A DNA stretch of 64,000 nucleotides from Glandiceps talaboti. Lineage: Eukaryota > Hemichordata > Enteropneusta > Spengelidae. A program made the translations under genes and the position numbers. The DNA is taken from positions 18,028,806 to 18,092,805 of the forward strand of contig NC_135567.1 in NCBI RefSeq assembly GCF_964340395.1. Reading direction: 5' to 3'. Below are positions 10,824 through 22,259 of the stretch, one piece after another. The notes beneath the pieces are model-generated. The model was not told the DNA's origin, ran no database searches, and worked only from the letters and a program-made list of their open reading frames with translations. Position 1 is the stretch's first letter; the number at the start of each line of letters is the position of its first letter.

Positions 10824-11023
10824 GGTTCCAAAATGCATTGCGCGAGGGGACGTCGCTTATGTTCTTAGATTTTGTCTTGTTTTGTCTTATTACATTTGAA
10901 ATAACATTTTCATCAGGAAATGATGGTAAGACATGTTGACCTCTTTAATTATGGGTGATTTTATAGAACAAAGACTGAACGCCATCGATGACAGAGTGGG
11001 ATTTTACAGGTGAACCCAGGGTA
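10824..11023 (-). mobile_element. Small TIR element, family 1, copy lacking one end
   Basis: Reverse-oriented relative of the element in the tandem units (46408-46709 and equivalents). It keeps one terminus, TCCAAAATGCATTGCGCG, and the internal blocks with aagacatgttgacctcttta and gccatcgatga. The match stops at about 11023, before the second terminus. Confidence 0.85.
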
Positions 11024-11339
11024 TAAATGAACAGTTCATGTAATAAATGTTACAGAGGCTATAAATCATCATGTACATAACTAATAAACTACTTCATTAG
11101 TACACCAAGATACTACATTCTTCAAAGTAACCCCAATAAAACTCTGAATGCTAGAGACATGTACTTACATTGGGGAGCATTTTCACCATAATTGTTGACA
11201 GTTGTTGACAATTAATATTAAAAGTTCTCCTACAAGTGGACCAGTATTAGAGAGTATCAATACTTATATTTGCATATTTCTATATGTTCACTGTGTTTAT
11301 TTGCCCTCCTCTTGCCCGCATGCCCACCTACCTAAACAC

Positions 11340-11609
11340 CACTATACGAAATTAAAAGGCCATATTTGACCATGTCTTTCCACGGGGTAAATCTTGGGCA
11401 GAGAATATGTAAAATGTGATGAGTATGGGATGAAGTTCCACCTTTGACTTAATTTATTCCCGGTGATCTCTCCCCTGGGGGTTGTAGACAGTCAAAAGTG
11501 GTACTGCGTCTCGTACTACCCCTGAACAGAGATGGTGGTTAAGGTGGGCCAGTCACAGATAGGGTAAAGGTTGGGTAAAGGTGGGTAAATTTGACTTTTC
11601 GTATAGTGC
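11340..11609 (+). mobile_element. MITE-like repeat, family 2, fullest copy
   Basis: A 270-bp element with inverted ends: CACTATACGAAA on the left and TTTTCGTATAGTG on the right. It shares its interior with 60600-60837 and 6067-6262. It has no coding capacity, fitting a non-autonomous DNA element; target duplications were not clear. Confidence 0.8.
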
Positions 11610-12597
11610 ACCCATATGTTTTGTTTTCCACTAAAATCAATTGGGATATGATGCATTGCACATTCCAATTGAAAGTTGAGTTTAAGCTTGAACTGTATCC
11701 ATAATGCTTGTATACCCAACACATTAATTAAGATATGTATTTCAAGATCCACCCCGTTTATTCCTTTGTGTAAATTAGGCATCCTGCTATATACCATGGT
11801 CATTCTAATGAAATACTTTTCAAGTTGTAATGGCTAAAAAACACACGCTCTCCTGTGTAAATACACATACGATAGGAATACAATTAAAAGACTTACGTAG
11901 ATTATTTATACCTTTCCGGTGTCATTAACATACTCCCCACCATCTGTTACATAGTAAATATTACTTTTAGAGACAGTGACATCTGAAGGCGAGGAAGGTT
12001 TCTTAAACATTCTAAAGGTCAGGATATTTTTCAAATCCAAATCTTTGTTGTAAATGCTGGTGTTAATGTCAGTAAAATCTAATCCATATGATGGTTACTC
12101 AAATTTAAAACACGAATTTCTTTTTTTTTTACACTATATTGATAGTCGATGATTGATTACAAATCATTATATCTCAAAATGGCACATTAAATTTCAGTTC
12201 AGTCAAAACCATCTTGAATATTTTCTCTGCTTGAAAGCAACTGGTATCACAACAATATGTCTGTGATAATAGCAATATCGTACGAAAACCACCACATACA
12301 ACCACCACCATTATCAAATTTAAGTGCTATGTCCAGCCACACATACACACACACATATACGGAAAAATACTCCAGGTGTAGTAAAAAAACAACACTTTCA
12401 ACATTGGGTGTATTGGAATCTCATTAGGTACCAATACAGCCCTAATTAAGTTGATTATCTGTTTACTTATGAGAATATAAGACATGTTTATGTAGTCAGA
12501 CATTCAAATATAAAAACAACGTCTTTGTGATCTGGATCTCAAAATCATTTTTGATTCCTATATGTCATGTGACACTTCCTATATGTATAGTAACATT

Positions 12598-12765
12598 TTA
12601 TACCGCTATTGGAACATTCACAACTCTTGAATTAGCTCCCAGGTCGACATTTGGGGAAGAAAGTAGGTTATCGCTCAGGTCTTTCCTGTTTATCTTCTGC
12701 AAAGCATCACTCAAGTTCAACATAGTCGCTTCTCTACCAAGCATTCTTTGCCATGACAACAGGCC
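12598..12765 (-). CDS. Exon 4: second half of the Death domain and stop
   Basis: Acceptor attgtttacag; 55 codons then TAA at 12598-12600. Encodes helices 5-6 (GLLSWQRMLGREATMLNL, DALQKINRKDLSDNL) with the conserved Trp and the Leu-rich last helix, and a short tail ending NVPIAV. Confidence 0.9.
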   Translation of the reverse strand, partial: GLLSWQRMLGREATMLNLSDALQKINRKDLSDNLLSSPNVDLGANSRVVNVPIAV

Positions 12766-15700
12766 CTGTAAACAATTACATACAATAAAAAAGAGTCCCT
12801 TACAAATAATAATTAGAAGTAATATTCCTAAAAAAAATAATCGTGCCAATCGGGAACTTGCAAACCCGCCAAGTTGAATGTTGCATCATGGGAAATATGA
12901 TAATAACCGTGCCAATTATGTACATGGGGTCTCATGTTGTTGTCGCTACACATTTCTTTAAAAAGCTTTTCATCAGCAAAATTAGTTCAAATAGTTGATA
13001 CAAGTATACCAGAATACAGCAAACCATTTGCGTTCCAATCAGGTCAAATGCATTAGCAAGCTTAAGGCTTACAGCTGATAGATTTCAGTAGTCAATATAG
13101 TGGTAACACTGTACATATTAGCACAGTAAGTGCTAACTCTTCTTGGAGTGGTAAACTTAAAATTGATTCATAATTTACAAACTATAGATATCCCACTAAT
13201 GACTGTCTCATGATATCAGTATATCACTAAAGGGTCGTGTTTATCTCAAAATTAATGAAATGTTATCTGGATATAATGATTTTGTGACATCCAGATATCA
13301 TGTTATAAAACCCTTTTTATGTAGCCATGACTTTTTTTTCATATTTTGCTATGATGACAGCAAGCCAGTGCTGGGCCGGATTTATTTTATAAGTTCAAAT
13401 TTTGTCTTGAAAAATGACAACCCATGGTTCCTGAAGGATTTCATTTAAATATAATAATATTTCCCATTGTCAGAAACAGTACAACTACAATTAAGTCTAT
13501 TGCGTATGATAAAGAAAAATTTACCTGAAATGCTTGCTCATAAAGGTTGTTTGTACTAGCAGCAGTGATGTTCTCGAGATCAGCATCCTGTACTCTTAGA
13601 GATCTGAGCAACATCTTCCAAGATGATCCCAAGTTCCTCGCCAAATCATTGAGGTCAGCCTCTGTAAGGTCTGTAATGGACAAAATACACATCCATTTAT
13701 AATGTGGAAATGTGAAAGAAAAATCTTCTAAATACTATATGCAAAGTTTACATGTTAGGAAACAACATCTTGTGTGTGTGAACACACAATACAGACTATT
13801 GATGGTTTATATACACGATTGTTATTTACTTCGTTTTTCTCTGCTATCGTACTCGTTAGCACTATCCATATTTTTCTTTTGTGTTATTATTTGTCCCACA
13901 TATTATATGAACAGGGAGTTAGTCTGAACAACATAAATTAAATTTATTTCATACAGATGTGTTTACCTCTTAGGTGTATCTCTCCATTAGATTCCCTGAA
14001 TTCTATTTTATCTTGGCCCTCTACCTTGGCAACCAACTCGGCTGTTGGATGACCTGTTCCACTCTTGTTTACCATGGTAACGGTGTCTCTACAATGGTAG
14101 CTGCTTTCCTGAACACCCTTTGTAATTTCGTCGACATCTGTCCTGTCTTCTTTACCATTCTGAACCTTATTCTGCTGACATGTTTGTGATATTTGTGGTT
14201 GAAGATTATTGTTTACAAAATTATCTTTCTTTGATATGTCTTTCATCTCCTTCATAATATTGTGGAGATATTGTATCTCTTTAGATCTGAAGGACACTTT
14301 AACATGAATATTTTGCATGTCAGAATTCCCCTTCCTGTTGGGAATGGTTCCATTACATCCATCGGTGATCTCCTTCGATTGCACTTCACTGATTCTTTCT
14401 GTCTGAATTCCAATCGATTTTGTACTTGTGCAGTGTTCAGAGACTCCTCTACTGTTTCTTTTGTTTGTCCCCCTAGTTGTTCCCCTGGACAAACTTGTCC
14501 CATTCCCAGCTGTAGCTTGATCAGATGTAATGTTAATGTTTCCCACTTGCTTGCATCCGCTGTCACCCTTGTGACTTTCGTCTAAAGTGAGATCATTTTC
14601 CTTATTCTCATTATCAGCCAGTTGTTGACATTCATTTTCGCTAACGTCTAACTCTGAGGGGACTGATGCTTCGTCATCTACTTGTTTAACTTTCGTTTCT
14701 TGTTGGGTAGATTGATTCATGCCCTCCTCATATTTCTGCTGTGGTGTGTTGCAAAAATGATTTGTTTGAGGATCTGTCTGTCCAGCACACCCTACCTTGG
14801 GAGTAGTTGAACACGTGTTATCGTTGGATTCTACATTTGTGAATTCGTCTGAAACATAGCTACTGGTGTTTGGCACACCGTATGGTTGTCCTGTTTCATG
14901 ATCGTTCTTCTTGGCATCAATCACTGAAGTCAGCTCTGCATTTCTGAAATTGTCTGAAATCAGTCGCTGTTCTACGTGACTATTGATGTCTGGTACACTG
15001 CAAGCTTTTCCTGTTCCATGATCATCCTTCATGGAATCAATCACTGAAGTCGGCTCTGCATTTCTGAAGTTGTCTGAAATCAGTCGTTGTTCTACGTGAC
15101 TATTGATGTCTGGCACACCATGAGATTTTCCTGTTCCATGATCATCCTTCATGGAATCAATCACTGAAGCCAGCTCTGCATTTCTGAAGTTGTCTGAAAT
15201 CAGTCGCTGTTCTACGTGACTATTGATGTTTAGTACACTGCGAGATTTTCCTGTTTCACGATCATTCTTCATGGAATCAATCACTGAAGTCAGCTCTGCA
15301 TTTTTGAACTTGTCTGAAACCAGTCGCTGTTCTACATGGCTATTGATGTCTACTACAACACAAGATTTTCCTGTTTCATAATCAGTCTTATTTGCATCGG
15401 TGATTGATACCGGCTCTACATTTCTGAGGTCATCTGAAACCAGTCGCTGCACTACATGACTATTTATCTCACCATTGTTATCATTATGTACATATTTGGA
15501 ATAGCGTACATTATCTTCATCACGTGACTGACTGTCCTCAGTACTAATTAACTTTGCCATTCTGTCATCATCAACCTTCTGGCCGTTATCGGTGATACCA
15601 TGATCAGAAAGGTCAGATGAAGGGGAGGATGTAACGCCATCATCATTCTCTTGGGAGTGATCTCTTTTTGTATTGTCACTTGCACTTTCTTGAATGGGAG

Positions 15701-18405
15701 CTGCTTCCTTATGTAAATCATCCAGATCATCCCATGGCGACTGGTCTATGGCGATATCCGAAACCATCTGACAATCTTGTTTAGGATGTAAGTTCTGCTG
15801 TTGTTTAATCCCATTGGTCATGTGAGATGTGGATATGTGTTGATTTCTTGGAATATTTCCATCCGGAAATTTGGTCCCAATTGTTTGAAGGTCTGCTGTG
15901 AGTCCTGGTAGTCCGACTACAGCACAATGGCTCTGATGCTGGGGACATTCATTACCAGTCTTACTTAACTTTGGTCTTTGTCTACCATCATGTTCAAATG
16001 TTAATTGACGTTTAACTTTATCTGTTCTGACTCCATTGTGTTCATAACATGGTTGACCTCTGACCTCGCCCTTTTGAGTACCTTTCTTTCGTGTCTGTGT
16101 GTTTACGCCTATCTTCTCCTTAATCAGTTTTTTACTAGGAGTCTGCTCTTGGTTTGCTTCCTTACTGTTTGTCATTGCATTGGCAAATTCAAAATCCCTT
16201 TCAATGGCTTTGTGTAATTTCTTACCATTCCATTCACCATCACTGACTTTATCGTTTGCATCATTAACAACACCAGTAGCAATTTTAGGATGGCCACATC
16301 CACCCAATTCAATTCCTTTCTGTGGTAGCTCTGAAATAGTTGGCTTATTATCTGGAATCGCTGTGCCTGGAAATCTAAACCCGTATGTGTGAACGTCATT
16401 GTCAGCCATTGCATTTTTCTCAGCCTCCTGGGTGTTGATATTAATATCATCAGCTATATTGGTTTGAAGGCACTCCATCTTCACCTGTGCTGTATTGTGG
16501 TTTTCTGAGGCAATGTCTTCCACATTTACATTTTCGAAATCATCAACTCTTTGATACAATATTTCTTGTTCGCTATGGCTGGATTGTGTATCCATTACTC
16601 CAGTGGTATTTTGGTCAACTGGGTGCAGTATTTTATCAACGCCAATGCTGGGACTATTTCCACTAAAGACATTTCCTTCGTCAGTTTTTGGAGCATTAAT
16701 AGTCAACTCTTGACATTCTATATTTTCGTTCTGTATATCAGAGGATTGCCTCTCATCTCTGCTTACTGTACCATTAGCATTACCGTGTGTCTCTTTGGCG
16801 ACTTTAGTATAACCTTGATCATCGGATGTTTTGGAAACGTCTTCACCAGACCATGGCTGCTCCCGCCCTGTATGTATGTCTACTAAGCGTTCTTCCTGGC
16901 TTTTTGCAGCATTTGTATTTTCCTCAGTCTTCAACCCTTCACATACGTCGACATCTTTGGGTGATTTTGGATGATAGGCATATGCTTGAGTTGCTGGAGA
17001 GCAAATAGTTCTTTCACAAATATTTCCATTGTTGCTATTTTGATCTTTCGAGATGACAACTTTCATATTAGAACGTTCCTCCCTGTTGGTTTGCATCTCA
17101 TTATCCCTTGTGTAGCATTCTCGCTCTGTGGATTTGGAACTGTTTTGCCTGCTTTTTGCTTTCTTTTTCATGTTAATGACTGGAATATCATTAGATGATG
17201 AGGTGTCAAGACTTTTGAGATGTGATTTATGAAGTATCATCCCCTGCATTAAGTTATCTGATGATCTTCCTCCAGTTACCGGTCGTCTCATATTTTCATT
17301 TCCTCCATTAGTGTTGCTGTGACCAGAATTCCTTCTGTTACCAGTATCAACTCTAAAAACGTCGTCAGATGGTTCTCCAATGTCGTAGGAAAGTGATTGC
17401 TTCCCATGTCTACTTCGTCCATTGTTGGGATCCCTCTTTTCATCTTCACAGCGAGACTTGTCCTTCATCAAAGAAGTCTGTCTGTCCAAACTCTCAAAAT
17501 CTGTGCGTTCGCAGGTATTCTTGTGGATTCCACATATTGAAGATTCTGCTGAGGCTCTCATTCCAAACACTTCAGGTTTTCCATGGTCTTGTTTGTCATC
17601 TTTGACCATTACACGTCTTTTACCATTCATTGTAGCATCCTCATTTGTTTGTTCACCATAATTCTCGCTAACCAATTGTCGCTCTTCCAATATATCTTCT
17701 TCATCTTCCTCTCGATCCAGTTCCTCACTCTGGCTATCTTGTGAAGAGTCGTTCAGTTGCTCACCATTGTGCGGTAGCCGTTTGCTCTGGTGTGATTTAT
17801 TTTCATCATACAGAGCTGAACATGCATTCAAGGAGTCATTCATATCACTGGCTTCTTCGTCATTTTCACTTGGGTATACTCCATCCCCTTTATACATAGA
17901 GGGTATAGAGTTAATATCCCCTCGACCATCTCCATGCTGTGATTCTGTCATGTCACATTGACCACCTATGCTTCCTTCCTCAGTATTCGGTACATATACC
18001 TGACTGGAACCATTGGGTTGAAGGTCAGGTCCATTGATTGATCTGCTCTCGGGGTTTTCATCACAGGAGTTGGAATCGACATCTCCATCAATACCGTTAG
18101 TTCCATCATTATGAGCTTGAAAAAGAGCTTTGGTTCCATTGCCTGGAATTGGTCAAAAGTGAAAAAGAATCCCAATGCTTATTATTATTAAAGATCTAAA
18201 ATGCTACTAACATATAAAATAATTTTAATTTTGACGTTATTATCGTTTACATACCTACCTACCTACCTACCTAATACACACATACACACACATATACACA
18301 TATACACACATACATACATACATACATACATACATACATACATACATACATTCATTCATGTACATATTATGTGCATACATGCATGGAGTCATGAGGGCAG
18401 GGAGC

Positions 18406-18458
<53 letters not shown>

Positions 18459-18698
18459 TGACAGGAAAAATGACATACATGCACATGCAACTACATATAT
18501 AGGCAGTCTTTTAATTTTAGAGTAATACTATGACTCAACAATTACTTAACATACCACAATTTATAGCTCGGTGTACAGGTCCGTCAGCAGTTTCAAGAGT
18601 TCCTTACAGTCAGTAAGTCAGACAGTCAGTCAGTCAGTCAGTCAGTCAGTCAGTCAGAGAGTCAGAGAGTCAGTCAGTCAGTCAGTCAGTCAGTCAGT

Positions 18699-18732
<34 letters not shown>

Positions 18733-19953
18733 AACAGACAGACAATCGGAAAGCTACAAATAAAGTCAGTAACAATTTCTTATAGGTACTGTTATATATA
18801 TGTTACATTCACTGTACTTACTGGTGATTATAGTGCGGTGTACGTGTCCGTCGTCAGTTTCAAAAGTTCGTTGGAGTCTGAGATTAAGTATACAGTCAGA
18901 ATACTGGTTGTCTAGAGTGACGTCATTCGTCAACACGGAACCAGATGATGCCAATTGTATAACAATCATATCATCATCATACCCTCTTTGTGAAGCAATT
19001 CTTTGTTTCAGTAGCCCTACAGTACATTGTGTTATCCCTGACATTGGCAACACTATCGAATATATCGGCCTACCATCTTCTCTAATATAGAACTTTTTCT
19101 CTAACTCTGTCTCAAAAAGCTTTAATTCTATACTACCTGAGTTAAAATCTAGATAACGCGTTAAGGGGTCCTTGTCTGATACTATCGTCCCATCCTGAAG
19201 AGTTACAACCTGACGACAAATGGGGGTCCTATAGTTATGCACAATGGCCTGCTTTATTTCGATGATTTCAGAAGAAGAAGAAACTCTAATCTGTAAATGT
19301 GGCTTGTTTGGCAATAGAACTGTGACATTGACGAAGGCAGCTCTGCTAACACTAACAGTACATATGTCGTCATGGAATTCCCGCCTTTTCCCGCTGGTGG
19401 TGTAACCTATCAACCCACTCGCACCAAAGTGAGGTTGCATCACTGTTGTCAACTTCTCTTGAAATTCGTCTAATATAGAACCACACCTAGTAACTCTCTG
19501 CTCTGCAATTTTGCGTTTGCTATAGGTTTCCTCTGTTGACAAATAGTCATACATAACTACAGTATCTAAGTTGCCCCTCTTAGGCACAATCACAATTGCA
19601 AGTGGTTCGCATGATGTTGTTTTATCCATAACCACTATCTCTGTAGGGTAGGACGAATAACTAGCTAGCATGTCTAGTTGGTGAAAATCACTCACGTGAT
19701 AACCGTCATGAAATAAAACAGGGTTATCAAAGCGCCCTGAATTTTGACGGAGAAGAATCTGCTTTATTTGCCCAATAGTTTCATTTCCAGTGATGTTTTC
19801 ACATTGTAACCTTATTTGTTGTTTTGAAAAAGGTTTGATGAAAATGAACTCAAACACACGAGGTGCTAGTTCTGTTGCTAAGTTCGTGTAAGAATTGGTG
19901 CTTTGAAAGCTTCCAGGTGATGTCGTTTCTGAAGGGGGAAACTTTGAAAACAT
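12598..19953 (-). CDS. Ubiquitin-like / low-complexity / Death domain protein, 1,873 aa
   Basis: Four exons, 18822-19953, 13967-18142, 13525-13670 and 12598-12765, total 5,622 nt (1,874 codons including TAA); phases agree at every junction (1, 1, 0). ATG is at 19953. The N-terminal ~377 residues hold at least two clear ubiquitin-like folds (FVNVTVLLPNKPHLQIRV and KKFYIREDGRPIYSIVLP regions) and probably a third near residues 30-110. A hydrophilic stretch of ~1,390 residues is rich in Asn, Asp, Ser, Glu and Lys, and includes 40-residue tandem repeats. The C-terminus is a Death domain: LTEADLNDLARNLGSSWK, then LLSWQRMLGREATMLNL and INRKDLSDNL. Death domains mediate homotypic assembly in apoptosis and NF-kB signalling. 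The combination suggests a large adaptor; that function is inferred. Confidence 0.85.
13525..13670 (-). CDS. Exon 3: first half of the Death domain
   Basis: Acceptor ttgtccattacag; donor TTTCAG|GTAAAT in phase 0. Encodes helices 1-4 (LTEADLNDLARNLGSSWK, LLRSLRVQDADLENI, NNLYEQAFQ) with the conserved Trp. Confidence 0.9.
13967..18142 (-). CDS. Exon 2: giant low-complexity exon (4,176 nt)
   Basis: Acceptor tgaccaattccag at 18143-18144; donor AAGAG|GTAAAC at 13966. It is open throughout (1,392 codons) and strongly hydrophilic, with no globular domain recognised. An ATG at 17951 lies inside it, but the open frame continues upstream to the acceptor and joins exon 1 in phase, so that ATG is probably not the start. 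Residues just before the donor (AKVEGQDKIEFRESNGEIHL) lead straight into the Death domain. Confidence 0.85.
14841..15480 (-). repeat. 120-bp tandem repeats coding 40-residue units
   Basis: About five and a half in-frame copies at exact 120-bp spacing (shared block near 14953, 15073, 15193, 15313 and 15433). Each unit reads like DINSHVEQRLISDNFRNAEL followed by an SVIDSMKDDHGTGK-type segment. Middle copies are most alike and outer copies diverge, as expected from unequal crossing over. Confidence 0.95.
18246..18460. repeat. Compound tetranucleotide arrays in intron 1 of the Ubl/Death gene
   Basis: (CTAC)n, (CA)n, (CATA)n and (CAGA)n runs in succession. A second cluster, (CAGT)n then (CAGA)n, is at 18610-18748. 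Both lie in the 679-bp intron. Confidence 0.95.
18822..19953 (-). CDS. Exon 1: ubiquitin-like domains
   Basis: Runs from ATG 19953 to donor ACCA|GTAAGT, phase 1. It contains tandem beta-grasp segments with IKQ- or LKQ-type helices (TIGQIKQILL, IIEIKQAIVHN, TVGLLKQRIA), each preceded by a beta-hairpin and followed by an LxDG-type or similar turn. No C-terminal GG occurs, so these are built-in Ubl domains rather than conjugation precursors. Confidence 0.8.
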
Positions 19954-21738
19954 GATTAGAGTATAAAGACCTGCCCTAATAGTATACTACCTCACGAAAA
20001 CAAAGAACTGTCACAATGAAAAACCCTGAAAGAAAATGAAAAGATAAAATAAATGCTTGAATATTTTTTAATATACTTTTAAATTTCCAAAACATTTGAA
20101 GTCATTTTAGGGCACTTGACCCTTAGGTGTCTTAATCAAGTACCCGCATGAATGTAACAATATGTAGTGACTTCCATTAGACTACCTGAAAGGAAAGTGG
20201 AGTAAACAATGCTGGAAAGACACAAACAACCACCATTGGTTGATTTACCGATAACACTTGATGATATAGGGTATATTTGCACTGAATTACCAGAATCAGT
20301 GAATACTAGTTCAAGATTAAACGTTGTGTTAAACCCCAGATCAGTATGACGAGTGCATAGTCGAGTACGCGAATGTAATCACCTTATCTAACGTTTAGAG
20401 TTCCATGTTATCTGTGGATATCTGTTTTAGTACATGATGTCACTGCCTCACGTGAGGTTTTTCAACTGGACTGACATGATTTTGTTTATGTAAACCACGC
20501 CAATTTGTAAAGTTTAAAGTATGTATATGTATTTGGCTTTAACTGTATAGTGTGCGCTTACTTAATTCGTTGCATATTGATGATACGAATTTTAGTGCCA
20601 TGTGACAACGAGTACTAATCGCAACTCGTCTTGTAAATGCTTGCGGATGAGGGGGTGGGGGACAACATATTTCAATTAAATTTGCAGAGTTGATTCTGAG
20701 GTATGTTTTAAGACGAACATTCAAAATGAAACAACTCTGAATTTGATTTGAAGCTTTTTAATGACTATATAGATTTCAGCTGGCTAAATTTGTGTTAAAA
20801 AATACAAGGTTCAAACATAAAAATTAATGATAAAGCGATGTTAAAATATCGACATATATAACCAAAAAAGTGTATTTCTGATCACGATAGGTCATTACAC
20901 TAAAATAGCAATGACGTACATTGGGAATTCCCCCTCCAACCTCGTCCATAGTTTCTGAACTAATTTCAACCATCAAAATAAATATTCACCAATTCATTTG
21001 TAATTACTGTTCACCTTTATTCTAAGCTACTAATAGTAAATAACAGTACACAACTGGTTAATAGACAGGTAAGTTTAGGTTCTTCGCGACGCCATACGCC
21101 TTAATCGTGGATGTTTACCTCGAACCCAAAGACATATTCCTACTGTAAATACGGTTTGAGGTAATATGTAATGCCCGGATGTTAAAACCGAAACCGGTGA
21201 ATTTTACAAATACAATTATCTACTATTGATGCATAAAATGTAAACTACCCACTACTACTAAAAAGGGACCTAAATTGTGTCTTTCTACTAGTTCAACTTG
21301 GTGTCCAAAAGCAAAATCGTAACAACAGTACTTACTGTAGTGTCGCTAGGAGTTCGCCGGAAATTTTTGTTGACAGTTCTCGGCGACTTGTGCAGCCACA
21401 GAAATAAACGTCTAGTTTTGACGTAAATCAGGATAGACAGATATTGAAGATTATGCCAACAATGGACTGGGTCTCGCTCTCACTCCTCCTACGAAGCAAC
21501 GGTAAATCTTGTATTGGGTGCAGCAAAAACAAGACACTATACAACAAGGAAGTTAGGTACAGCTAGTGTGTCCGAATAGCGATAGAGGCTTGGATATAAG
21601 GTGCGAGCTGAGTATGTGGAGGGGGGGGGGGGGGCTGAGCATAACTATTGTGGGTCATTTGTTTTTCGCACTTCCACCCCTTCCTGTTGTGTCCTGAAGA
21701 CAGTTCATGAACTAATGAATCTACGACTACACCACTCA
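19954..21738. other. 5' flank of the Ubl/Death gene
   Basis: Nothing coding recognised. G and C homopolymer runs occur near 21620 and 21940. The promoter is presumably here, but no convincing TATA box or initiator was identified. Confidence 0.5.
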
Positions 21739-21739
21739 C

Positions 21740-21787
21740 TTTACAGATAGACAGACAGACAGATAGACAGACAGACAGATAGACAGA
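21740..21787. repeat. (GACA/GATA)n microsatellite
   Basis: About twelve mixed GACA and GATA units. Confidence 0.9.
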
Positions 21788-22209
21788 TTCAAACACACAT
21801 GTGTCATGACAATCACCTATCTCATAATTAAGTTCAGGTAAATTAAATGGTGAACAAGTGTATAATTTGATGACAACTCTCAAATCTTAATTTTGTTAAA
21901 GAACAACAAATGAAATGCAAACTCTTTTCATAACACCCCCCCCCCCCCTCACACCAACGTTAGCCCCGTCCTGGCATCTTGAATTTTTTTTATTGGCCTT
22001 ACCAGCCTACCCCGCTATGAATCATGGGTATTCCACGTGATTTTGTTTATCTACAAAGAACAATTTTCAAAACTTCTCGTGAACGTGACTTAATTCGTGC
22101 ATTATTAAAAAGTATGTATTAAAACATGTGAGAACTAATGGTCTTAAACTTCCCTCTACATGGCAAATGCAAATGTTATTTAGCCTAAAGCTCAATTTTA
22201 GATCATGTT

Positions 22210-22212
<3 letters not shown>

Positions 22213-22257
<45 letters not shown>
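22213..22257. repeat. (TA)n microsatellite
   Basis: About 22 TA units. Confidence 0.95.

Positions 22258-22259
<2 letters not shown>

Noticed and set aside
13944-17951. A 1,335-residue protein starting at ATG 17951
   Set aside because: The frame is open upstream to an acceptor at 18143 and joins the Ubl exon in phase; downstream it joins the Death domain exons.
16005-17961. Several plus-strand ORFs opposite the large exon
   Set aside because: They are antisense shadows of a long real exon and show no domain.
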